Shown here: positions 32,836-44,800 of the stretch, one piece after another
Position numbering within the stretch: position 1 is the first letter of the stretch
How the letters are laid out: each line of letters opens with the position of its first letter
Source: Allacma fusca
Taxonomy: Eukaryota; Arthropoda; Collembola; Symphypleona; Sminthuridae
Length of the DNA stretch: 64,000 bases
Direction: 5' to 3'
Assembly: GCA_947179485.1 (NCBI GenBank)
Contig: OX359249.1
Location: 50,727,402 to 50,791,401 of the forward strand
Notes under the pieces: generated by a model
Seen by the model: only the letters and a program-made list of their open reading frames with translations
Databases searched by the model: none
What the model was told of the DNA's origin: nothing
Position numbers and translations under genes: made by a program

Positions 32836-33849
32836 TGGAAATATGACACTGACGGATTTGAGACGCTTCTGTGGTAAAATAACTGACTAGATGAAGTTCG
32901 GAATGAAGAACGGTGGCTAACTTCTTCCAAAATTGATTTTTAGGCTTTTTGTATTCCGGATTAAAACTTCTATAACAGTAAATTTCCTAAATATGTATAT
33001 TGGTTTTCAAATGATGAGAAAATTCCTGCTAAAATTGGCTGCATGTAAAAGTCGCTATGTGGTACTAAATCTTAAAACTGTTTGATTTGCTAATATGTAT
33101 CAGTGCGTCCTGGAAAAGTAAACATTTTAATGTCAGGATTTCTGTCTAAAATCATGACTAGCTATTTGACATAAATTCGGCTTTCGCAGTCTGACAAATC
33201 CATGAACATGAAAAACATGTATGTATAATTATGTACAAATATTGAAATGGAAAAGTTTAGCTATACGTTGTAATTTTCTTACCGGGTGGTCCTGAAAAAG
33301 CGTGTAACGTAAAAGGTAAGCATTCTCCAGGATGATCTGTATATCACGAAGATCCAACATTTTATAAGGGCATGAGTAGATACATAAGCATAGTTATTAG
33401 TCTTACAGTCTAGTTATATCAAATATTGTTACATCCAGGGTTGTACATACCAGCTGGTCATTCTAGCCTGGGAAAATTGCAAAGGAGGCCCAAAAATTCA
33501 TCCATAAATTTAATAATAAAGATTCTGTAGATATAATTTAGTCAAGTATCCTTTCTTCTAATTCGAGCGAGTGGATAGTGTCCGCGACAGTGACCGTGAC
33601 AGTGCTGGTAAGAATCAAATATTCGCGCGCTCTAGCTGTATAGACGACCACAGCTATGTGCAGCTAGCTATAGCATGTAGTTATTTCCTATCATCGTAAC
33701 TTACATTTGCCTAGTGCTAATCCTTATTATTAAAGGGCATTATCTGTCCGTTTATTTAAAGCTCCGCACGTTCATAGTTCAATGGCTTCACACAACGTCC
33801 AAAAGGAGGAATGCCAAGCACTCCTTATTGTTAACGAGCACTACCTGAC
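32836..33849. other. No gene recognised
   Basis: AT-rich sequence without supported coding, RNA or repeat features. Confidence 0.35.
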
Positions 33850-36440
33850 CGTTAATTTAAAGCGCTACTCTTAATATAAGCGCGCACGATTTAGGCATAC
33901 AAGCATACATGGGCACCCTCATGAGGGAATGAGATGCCTCGCCCTCTCTCTCGTCCTCGCCCTCACAAATTGTGAGGGAGATGGTGAGCACACGTTGTTT
34001 TTTGAAGCCCTCACGAACATGAGGGAGAGGACCTACGGAGAGGATGTGAACGAACGAGGGGCAGAGGACACATATAAGCCCTCATGACCTAATCTTACCG
34101 GAAACTTTATGCGAGAATCTTTCAGACATTATTATGTAGCAAGACCAACACGATAACGCCAACTTCAGTGACAGTAATCTTAACCGTTTCCCCATTCTCC
34201 ACCGGATAGGATGACATTTTATGTGAGCTTAGGTACTGGGTCATGCCCGGCGCAAAAATCGAAAGTTTTAATTTCAAAAAGGTTGAAGGTCCTCTCGTTT
34301 ACCTTTAAATTTATCTTTTGTTAAACTCTAGAATAAATTTTCATTTTAGGATGTCGGTGAGGCTTGGTAATTTAGAACGAAGGCCTTTACCTGAGCTTTA
34401 TATTTGATGAATGGTGCTTTCTTGCCCTAATATTGAATATTACTGGTGTAAAGTTAAGGAACTGCTAAGGCTTTGATCAATAATAGCCATTTCCTGAGCC
34501 ACTGCACAGATTATAATTAAGAAATATTGTCGACACTAAAATTGACAGAATGGTTTTTATCACAAAATTATATATTGTAGTCCGACTGCCGAAATTTTGC
34601 CAAAAATCTAAATATAAGGAACATAGACACTTTTTACCAATGAATTGGAATTTTAAACTTATTTGTAGGGAAAACCAGCCTAAAATTAAAACATAAGGAA
34701 GATAGACACTTTTTACCAATCAATTGGAATTTTAAACTTATTTGTATGGCAAACCAGTCCTAAATCGAAAAAATATTGTCAAGCAGGAAGCATAATTTTT
34801 TGGAATGAATAAATGCATGATAATAGCTAAATGTTTCATAACTATAGGTACTATACGCTCAGTTAAAGGTTTTTACCCTGTGTACCCATACATGCTGGGT
34901 TATAACCAAAATATGTTTTTGCACCAGTACCCATACCTGAACCAACATGTTCATCTATTTGAACCTGTACCCAACCCGGATGGGTGCAAAAAATGCGTTG
35001 CTAATATGCACCTGTACGTGTACCCTAATACCCGGGTAATCAATGTGCTAATGAGGGACACTATTTTGAATACAATATATAGCTGCTTATTTCAAAATCA
35101 AATATTTCCTAAAAGATTTTTGAACTGTGGTTGCACGAAATTTTATAAACTTTCTAAGCGATCTTAAAGGTCCTTACGTTTAGAATCTGGAGTATGTTAA
35201 GAGACGAAGAAGGTTAATAAATTATTGCTTCAGGGGAAAAAGACAATTGAGAAAAATCTTCTGATCTTGCCATTTTTCGTAGGGAGGGCTGAAGATTCTC
35301 TTATGTACAAATAACCGGTATTTACACGCCCGCTACAGCAAGATTAGCATGTAACGTACTTGTAAAATCTGCCTAGTACAGTCTCATAGGCGTTAAAATT
35401 TTTAATTGTTTTTCGTCGAAGTACAAAAATTTGCGTATCTTACGGGAAATTGACATGCGAAATTTAAGTTGTCAGGGAATATTTTGTGGTTGCTTTTGTG
35501 TTGAAAAAATAAAATTTGAGAGATTGACTCTCGCAGTGTCAGCTGACATTATGTGAACTTAAGTGCAAGAATAAGAATAATGGGAAAATTGAAATTTGCG
35601 ACCACCGGTGGAGTAACCCAATCGGGCTCCTCTGTTTCAATTTCAAATGGTATGAACATTGGGTCTAATAAATTTTACTTATTAATTAAAGAAACGCGAA
35701 ACATAGTCAAAAGTGTCCACTTATAATAAATTAGCAATTACTTACTCCCTCGCGTTTTAAAACATATTTTGAAATCGTTGTAGCGACTTGATAGGTCTAT
35801 TCAGAGAGCTGTTTATTATACTTCGAGATTGTAGACAGGACCAAACAAGACAAAGTTCAAGCAATTGCTTCAAAAGCGAAATTCAACATTTAGGATGATA
35901 CATTTTAAAGCTGTCATTTTGTAACCAAGAATCCGCGAAGAAGTTATTTGAAAGCACGGGGATTGTAGAAAATTGTAAGAGCGATTTTCGCGCGTAATAT
36001 AAAATATTGAGGGCACTCATGAGGGCGAGGGAGAGGGGTGTATTTTAAAATTAGCACCTCACGAGGGTGAGGACGAGGACATTCCGTAACGTGTCACGCG
36101 ATTGATGACGAGGGAGAGTGTCAGTAGGCTGTATTCTATCCGTCACGCAAAGAGGCAGTGGGAGAGAAAAAGGCCCATTTATGAATACAAGTCTCTACGA
36201 CAGGCTTGATTCGTAAGCCTTGGGCTGTTAATTTCTACAATCTCACTACCACCTACCTCTTCAGTTAAACCCCCATAAGAAAAATACAAGGCAGACTTGG
36301 GCCCACGCGGGTGCTATTACGGCGTTCATCCTTATAAATTAATGACCAGACCACTTGATGGAGGGTGTGGCTATTGAATTTGCGGGCTTTACTGTTAACG
36401 CGCACGATTTAGGCATTTAATAAGTATCCACGACAGGGAT
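33850..36440. repeat. Dispersed repeat copy split by a transposon
   Basis: 33850-33903 (GCGCACGATTTAGGCATAC) and 36192-36440 (GGCTTGATTCGTAAGCC, TTATAAATTAATGACC) together match the 801-950/1525-1705 repeat. The break is filled by the 33904-36183 element. Confidence 0.6.
33904..36183. mobile_element. hAT-like element, CATAMATGGGC ends, 2.28 kb
   Basis: Left end CATACATGGGCACCC; right-end reverse complement CATAAATGGGCC. Flanks CATACAAG (33896-33903) and AATACAAG (36184-36191) match at 7 of 8. CTCATGAGGG/GAGGGCGAGG motifs fill both ends. Inside are a 79-bp tandem duplication (34618-34775) and a TACCC-rich patch (34870-35040). No transposase frame is visible. Confidence 0.7.
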
Positions 36441-37135
36441 TTAAAGCTTTTAAGTGTAAGTAAGAGTTAAGAGGATTGATCTATGTAGTATTAAAATGTA
36501 AAAGTTCATTATAAATAAACATGCGTTACGATTGGGAGGTATCTCCTTATCTAAGCGTTACATACGAGTTACATTTGGTGGGCGATGCTACAGATTTGAG
36601 AAAATTTGAAAAATAAATGGGCGCCGCCTTATTTCGAGAGTGTATGCTTCGAAACTAATAACAATTAAATTCTGGGAGACTAAAAGAGATTTACATGACG
36701 ATGGTTTCATGGAAACTCCAAATGAAGTTGTTCAAATTTGACAGAAATTCATACACTTTCAGTTACATTTGGGATTGACATTTCAGTTCATTTTCGAGCT
36801 TTTGGGGCTTTGCTTAGAAGTTCAAGATTTAAATTATTTTATAGCACGAATATTCAATATACCGTTTGATATCCGTTCCCTGTCTCCAGTTTACAAGGGA
36901 GTAACTCATAAAATATTTGATTCTCCCGGTCTTGGAATTATTTCAAAATATTGTTTGTAGCAAATTGAATGGGATTCATTACAAATACATAAAATTAAAA
37001 TGTCAGACAAGGTTTAGGAATTTATTTAAAATGTAATTGTTTTTTATTTGTTGTAATATTGAAGTCCTATATTGCTTCTCCTGAGTGGAATTTTTGACTT
37101 GGAAAGATGAACTCGCAAGAATCCCCATAAATGTA
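36441..37135. other. No gene recognised
   Basis: A 31-base segment around 36905 (ACTCATAAAATATTTGATTC) recurs inverted near 38775. Otherwise nothing is supported. Confidence 0.3.
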
Positions 37136-39430
37136 CTAACTCACTATCTGTACAAGTAACTTTCCGAAATATTTTTCAGAAAGACAGGCCACCGACCATG
37201 GAAAAATAACAAGTTCAGAAACTCTCCTTCCTCCCGCTCCTGAAGATGAATTTCTCCAACCCTGCGTTCTGTTGTTGCATCCCGTATCCTCAATACTGAA
37301 CGTAGAGAGAATTGTGATCAAGGCCAGTGCTGCGATCGGGTCAAGTAATTTCAAAACTTGACCATGAACTTGACTTGACCACGAAACTTCAAGTAATTTT
37401 CAAGACACAACTTGAACTTGATAACTCGCGTTTGTGTAATTACTTGACTTGTCAAGTTCAAGTAATCAAGTAACTTTTGTAAGACCCGAACTTGATCAAG
37501 TAGTTAAAATACCAACCTTGACTTGAACTTGACTTGACCATGACTTGAACGCGACTTGAACTTGATAATTCAAGTAAAGTATCACAAAAAATTAAAAATG
37601 GCCACAATAGGTCGAACTTACATCAGCAAATTATTTCCTTCAGACTGAAGACCAAAACGCATTCAGAAAACAATTTTACTAATACTTTTTATTTGAACCC
37701 ATTAGAGGACAACTTTGAGCGTGTACTGAATACAGTAAAAGTTCGATATAAGGGACTATACAATTTATAAAGAAATTTCCCTTATACAAAACGTCTAAAG
37801 CATTGCGTCAATGAAAGTTGGAGTCAAACAAATGCATCCCTGATATCGATATTTCCTTATAAGCTAAGCCCTTATAATGGACTTTTACTGTATATCTGAC
37901 GAGTTTTACATAGTATCAAGTTTTATTTAATGTTCATATATGTATATATACATATACATATTTGAGCATAGATAGCGAGTACTCTTAATTTAAAATTTAA
38001 TAAACTAGTATTTACTTATTTATTAAATGCTTTTTGTAAAAAGCCATCCAAGCTCATTTTATACTGGAATTGATTTAAACAAGTTGAAACAAATAATAAT
38101 TCTAAGCAACATTATGAATTATCAAGATAATTCCTTTATTTCATGGAGAGGCCACTGCAACAACTAACAATGAGCAACGTCTGGTAAGCAAGACCTTCAT
38201 AAAAATGACTCTGATTTTGAATTTTGTCCTTTGATTGATGGCATATGCAAATAATATACCCTGGACACGACATGAAATTGGATTGAAATTTTGAAATTGC
38301 TTCCGTCCTTTATGGCATGCGCAATCTAAAGTTACTTGAACTTGACCATGAAATCTCAAGTTCATGGTCAAGTTTTTTCTTTCCATTACTTGACCCTGAA
38401 CTTGACTTGAGATTCAAGTAAATTTCTCTTACTTGTACTTGAACCTGACTTGTCTTAGAATGTCATGGTCAAGCCGAGTACGTACTTGAACTTGACCCGA
38501 AAGATTCAAGTAAAAAAATTTACCTACTTGAACTTGACCCGAACTTGAACTTGACTTGAAAACTCAAGTATTACTTGAACTTGTCCGCAGCACTGATCAA
38601 GGCCTCCTGTAAACCCCACATTTCCGCAAAATAATGGAAAATGTATATATTTTTGCTGAAATAAACAACAATTTCCGCCTTTGGTACACATCCGTGACTC
38701 CTGTGACCGCAAAAATGAAATGAGACCAATGAAACAAAGGTCAGAACATCTGGACAAGAATTTGATACAAACTGGGAGAATCAAATATTTTATGAGTTAC
38801 TTCTGAGAACCCAAAGTTTGAGAAATAGTGGCCATGCAACCCGTTGGACAATTCCACTCTACCTTTTTGAGATGAGAGTCAGAATCATCCTGAACTTTCT
38901 CTATCACGTCACAACCATCTAGTTTCTAGATCGCCGTCTCTTGCCTCTTTACACCTGCAAGGCTGTAAAAGTACACAGTGGTAACACAGGACGCGGTTAC
39001 CACTATCTACATCTACATTTTCTCAATCTATATCCTTAAAAAAATGATCTATGTATATTTACTTAATAGCTGCCCGTAAACTGATACACAGAACCATTTA
39101 TTTAAATGACTCAAAGCCCGTTGAATCCGGACAACTCTCAGAAAGTAACAACATTTGTTTGCGGGAAGTGCCCTTCCAAAGATTGTAAATGAACGAAGAA
39201 TCCATCAATGAATGAAAAAGCATTTACATACCACATCTTGTCCATCGTACTTCAACAGCAGAGTCCTTTCTCGGTCCTAAAGCGGAGTCCTTCCTTGGAG
39301 AATGTGACATTACTTTGTTAACATTGTATTCAGAGTATTGCCGGCACAGCTCAGATGATAGACCGAGAGAAATTCTTGCAACCTTGACCAGACCCCCCCA
39401 ACATGGATTTGAACCTTGTTAAGAAAAATG
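37136..39430 (-). pseudogene. Probable remnant of a multi-exon serine peptidase-like gene, interrupted by a transposon
   Basis: On the minus strand, 37324-37136 reads as a peptidase-like N-terminal segment with GRRVSELVIFPWSV, resembling the FPW(M/S)VA start of S1 domains. The transposon at 37325-38595 lies inside this exon: without it, a TTTACAG acceptor at about 38605 leads directly in. Upstream, 39405-39239 is open (about 55 residues, ending WTRCG at a GTATGT donor), and about 38925-38805 has a Cys-rich stretch with WNCPTGC. These pieces are not proven to join and I found no downstream catalytic exons. Call: decayed or broken gene, low confidence; chance open frames remain possible. Confidence 0.3.
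37325..38595. mobile_element. hAT-like miniature element with ACTTGA arrays, CAGTGCTGCG ends
   Basis: The inverted ends are CAGTGCTGCG and its reverse complement. The 8-bp duplication ATCAAGGC at 37317-37324 and 38596-38603 is exact. Dense ACTTGAACTTGACC-type motifs occupy 37330-37570 and 38335-38585. The middle has no supported coding region. Confidence 0.9.
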
Positions 39431-40419
39431 TTTGTCAATTTAAGTCTTTCAAATTGGTTAGGGGCTATTATATTTATTTTCATATATAATTGGGTAAAAA
39501 GTAAATTTTTAAAACAGCAGTTCGTATTTTAAAAAAATGCATAATAATAAAGTTATAAATGACGCATATTTACCTGAAAGGAGCCATACTAAAATGATAT
39601 GATACCAATAAGGCATGTTCATAATAGTTGCCGATCAAAATTATTAGAGTACAAAGTGGAAATCATTGATTTTTGGCTGATAAATGGCACAAACGTAGTA
39701 GTACTTCACATTTGGTTGACGTATACTAAAACTTGAAACCAATAATTGTTTACTAATCTTAAAATGCATATGTATACATACGTGAGAAATACAATGAATT
39801 CTAGTACCATAATTAATAGCACGTCCTGGTAATAAAATCCGCGAGAATAAAGCAACTTTCTTTTCTGAATCAATGAAAGAGAAATTTTGAAAAATGGGAA
39901 GTTTGGCCAGTTGACGTCAATGTTCTAAACAAAATGTGTATGACGATAATGGGCACTGTATTACCACAACCATAATCATTTATTGCAAGTTAAAAGGCCT
40001 AGGTGCGTTGTTATGTAACGTTTCCTCTGGAGATATTGTAATATGCTCAACACTGGGATCTACTATATTCAATTGTGTCGAACGAATTATTAGTCAGAAT
40101 TTAAATATTCATGGGTTACTAGGATTTAACTACCCACTCAGATGTTAATTACAATGTACGATTTTATTTGCTGTGACGGTTTATTAAGACTTTGGCTATT
40201 GTTATATGTAAAAGGTTGTAGTAATCCCATTGGATATCCCAAGGAGCCCCACACCTGCAGAAATAGATCACCTTTGATTCCCTCTTTTTAGTTTCAGGAT
40301 TTGACCTAACGGTCGCCTGTTAACCGGTATTTTCAACTGTTTTAATCCACATTAAGGATTTACTGTGTCAATATTTATCAAAACTAATTAAAATGCTTTT
40401 CAGGTTAACGAAGAGTGAC
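39431..40419. other. No gene recognised
   Basis: An open stretch at 39936-40148 has no recognisable features and no supporting context. No repeats noticed. Confidence 0.3.
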
Positions 40420-40427
40420 AGGCAAAT

Positions 40428-41630
40428 CAGGCCTGGCCTCAAGTTCGGTTCAACTCATGATTCGCACTTGAACTTGACCCGAACTTGATTATATCACCAT
40501 AATTAAGATCCGAACTTGAACTTGATTTTTTAAAAGTAGGTACGAACCGAAGTAATCAAGTTCACATAATCAAGTTAATTTCGACGAACTTGACCATGAA
40601 TGGAACTTGACCATGAACTTGACCATGAACTTGACCATGAACTTGACCATGGACTTGAATTTCTAGTTATAATGTTGTATGTATACTTATAATTAGAAAG
40701 GCTAACAAATTATCTGAGATTTAATTTCCATTCATTTTTTAAAATTGAAAATCAAAATTTAGAAGTAATGATTGATAAAACTTATAATAAGAGAATATAA
40801 AAATAACTAGATTTCCCGTAGAATTTTTTGAATGATGCATGGATTTCATCAAAATTGGTTTGAGATTTGAATTTCAACCATCCCTTCTAACATTCTTTTA
40901 GGAGTTAGTAGGTCTGTGACAGGACAACTGAAACAGGTATATATATATATATATGAATACACTTACGAGCAGTGTTTGCAGTTGTATTTTTTTTGTAGAA
41001 TCGCAAAATGTGAAATGCTTGTGGACCTTAGGTCATTTTTTCCGGCTACTTGATGCAGTTAGACTTCCAGGATCAGCATCTTCTTCGCACTGTGGAGACT
41101 TTTCAGATGTGCTCATTTTCCAGTTGTTTTTAAAATATGATTATTCAAAAATTTAAATCAAGTTAAAATTGAAAAGATGTTGTGAAGAAGAAAATACAAC
41201 AGGATTTAGCTTATAATATTTGAGCCCGGAGCACGTTGCTCGTTGAAAACACAGAAATACCGGTCTAGCATTTGCACGCGAAAACGCTGTGATTTAAATT
41301 AGCGTTTACAGCTTCAGCAAGGACATCTGCATAAGAACGATTATCTACAGCGTATTATATGAGTATAAGAACTTGACCATGAAAAGTCAAGTTCATGTTC
41401 ATGGTTTTGGGGTTATGTGATCCGAACTTGATCATGGCATTGATGTCAAGTCTATAATGAAGACCTGACCATGAACTTGATTCGAGCCTTAAAATCAAGT
41501 TCAAATTTCATGTTGACCCGAACTTGAGATTTCAGTGTCAAGTTCAAATTAACTTGTAACCCGAACTTGACTTGAACTTGAACTTGACCCGAACTTGTCA
41601 AGTTTTACTTGAACTTGAATGCCAGGCCTG
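40428..41630. mobile_element. hAT-like miniature element with ACTTGA arrays, CAGGCCTGGC ends
   Basis: The inverted ends are CAGGCCTGGC and its reverse complement. The duplication AGGCAAAT at 40420-40427 and 41631-41638 is exact. The ACTTGACC arrays resemble those of the 37325 element although the ends differ. A 12-bp tandem AACTTGACCATG (about five units) lies at 40595-40655. Confidence 0.9.
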
Positions 41631-41856
41631 AGGCAAATCATATGAAATAATTCTGACGTTAGCAATTTATGAGTGGACACTAACATATGGGTGACGGAAT
41701 TATTAAAAATCATCAACGTCCTGCTATTAGAAGTCAAAAGACCATGCTTGAATTCGTTTATAAGCGGGATGAGAATTCTGACACGTTGCTGGGTTCTTGA
41801 AATGTTGCATTAGTTTGTTCCCTCTCAAAAATATTTGAGCAAAAATTAGTGAAAAG

Positions 41857-44800
41857 AAATGTTAAATATTACACATTTATTTCCCAATAATAAATAACGT
41901 TGGGAATCATTTTCAACATGAATTGATAGTCTGCAAAAATTATCTGGGCCATAGCGTTACTGACGCTCAACACATTTTTACCTTTTTAACCATCTCTTCA
42001 ATACACCATGTTTTTAGCCTTATCGGCTCCTCTTGACTATGCAAAGGAGCCTCAAATGTACTCACAAGCATTTGACCACTTGACCAACTCATTTTAAGGT
42101 CAATAGTATTTTTAGTTAATATGTTCAAGATCATTTTCCCTCCCGCTAAATGTACTAATTTCCTTTGTGACTAAGAAAATATAGGATAAGAAAAACACCA
42201 ACTCCTAGCAGACCTGTAATAATAAAAAACACTTCTCTCTGTGAAATGTGTAAATGTGTAAAATGTGTCTGCAGATATCGTGCGGACAAGACAACCTGTA
42301 CAGACAGCCAGACAGTCAGACAGTGGTCAATGTGGTGTGTACAAGGAAACGTGTATTTTAATTCCCCCCGTTATGGCCACAGTTATTTGTACTGGGTAAT
42401 AGAGCATCTCGGGCAGTTAAAATTTGCTGCTAAGCCCGTAAAAAGCCCGGCCCGCCCGGACTTCGGGCGGGTACGGGTAAAATTTATTGATTACTCTTGA
42501 CGGGTTACGGGCGGGTTCGGTCTTTTCAATGCGGTTAAAAAAGACCGTAAAAGCTCGTGAAAAAATTTATGAGTGGTTCATGCAGGATCAGGGGTTGTAA
42601 AAATACTTTGACTTGAATAAATGGAATGATTTTCAAACATATAATTTTACCTTTTAAAAAAGCCTTCACATTCAATGTCAACGAATTAAATTACAGGAAA
42701 TAATACATAATAAACAGATACTGGTTGACTATAGGTTGTCATAAATTATGTGAAGTGAAATGAGTGCAGGAATATTTTAGCAGGCATTCGCGCCAAGGAG
42801 GGACATCAACTCTGGCCAAACATACCTGTAAGAATTCTGCAAAGGAAGCAACCCTAGCTCTTACCGGGGGCTTAAAAATTTACGGGCCGCGGGCGGGTAC
42901 GGCCCTAAAATATCCCACGGGGTGATGCTCTACCGGCGACAGGGACGTCCCGTCGGGACACTGGACGGACCGGGACGGGACGTCCCCGGGGACAAAATAA
43001 TTTTCCCCATGTCGTATTCGGGACGGGACGGGGACAAAAATATTGTCCCCGTCTAATATTCTTCAAACACAATAGGGTTCTTCCCTTTTGCATGATCTGT
43101 CCCAGTAAACATTTAGAAATTTTTTAACCATTGATATTGTGCCAGGTCAATGAACCGTATTAGTGCTACTCACCCATGCTTTTTATTAATGAAAGGTAGT
43201 GTTATTGTTAATTGTTAATAACCTTTATGATACCTAATAATTATAATAATAGGCGGAAGTCCCTTTCACGTAACTTCCTAATTACCTATGAACACTAGCA
43301 ATAAGGGGTGCGATCTAAGTGATACGAGTGAGTATGTAACCAGGGGTAATAACTTTAGGGGGTTATTGATTTATTTATAATTAATAATAATAAGTGAACA
43401 AACAATACTCTGACTTTCAGCTCCTTCCTTGAGGCCCAAAACCTCACTCTCTCTAGTTCCAAAACCACTCTCCTCTCTCTCGTGACTGACTCTCATTCTC
43501 AAGATCTAATAACGTAAACCTACCTCATACATTTACATTTCCATATAGATTTCCGAAAGGAATTTGAATAACTTCAAGTATGTGTATTTTCACATACTTA
43601 CAATAACCTTACCACTTTAAAACAGTACAATTCTCTGGTATTGTTGGTCGGCATAGTTATGGTACATGAGGAAATGCCGACACCATGAATTAAGTACATA
43701 CCTATGTAGGTAATAGTGTTTTCCATTTCACTTTGCCCCTAAAAATTAGAATTAGAAGGTGCCTTCCTCTAATGCCTTCATTTCCATCCAATCTTCCTCT
43801 GCTCCGGGTGACACACAATGTCAATCTAGACAAGTTTCTCTCGCTTTCTCATCATTACTAAAATTCTAAATATACATAACTAATTAAATGCTTGACATCC
43901 AAAGCAAAATGTAAAACATTGATTTCCAAAATGTGCTATTCCTGAGTACATTCGTAGCTCTAACTTTGGATACGATTAGATTTCTAATTCCAATGTATCT
44001 TTTCTAGCTTAAAAATTGTATCTGACTAGCACTAAAACTCCAATGTCACCAAGGTAGGGTTCTGACACATTAAGTAAAGTGAAACTTTCTTATATTCTTA
44101 TAGACGAGTCTGTTCCGTCCGTCCGACCGTCTACCAAATCTTGTGAGTCGCACAACTCACCTGATGACAATGACATACGGACATGGGGCTTGTCCCAAAA
44201 AAACGGTCATGCATTCTAGATGTTCCTTTTGGTATTTTCCGTGACCCAGGGTCAACCGTTTGACCCCAGAAAATTATTTTCTGGATACAATTATCAAAAC
44301 ATTTGCATCAGCAGTTGCTATATTTTCAACGAATTGACGTATGGACATGTGTTCTTTACAGATCACAATGCAACTCTATTTCCCTACCTCACAATAAATC
44401 TTTAAATATAAGTTTCACTTTCCTACACATGCAAACAAAGTTTGCCAAAATCAGTGCAGTGCACGGATTTTTTAGGAAGTGAAACTTTCTTATACATTTG
44501 TGCAATCCTCTCACCCAAGGTTTGTAATTTCGATATCTCCACAACAGGACATTTACCACAAGTACCAAAACACAAAAAGTACAAAAAAATAGGTTATTCA
44601 CTGTTGTTGTGCCTTTTAGTAATTTGGTTCATAAATAACCCTTACGTTAATTGTAATTAAATAAAAATTCCAAAAACATAATTGCGCCAGCGTGAAAGCC
44701 CATTCCTTTTTTGTGTCACAAGGAAAATATTTACTTGTTTAATTTTGCTGCTTTATTGACCAGTTTTTCCTGTATCATTTCCATGCTGATTTGCTTACTA

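Noticed and set aside
39395-39415. tRNA gene (GGTTCAAATCC on the minus strand)
   Set aside because: It matches a B-box consensus but no A box, acceptor stem or cloverleaf surrounds it.
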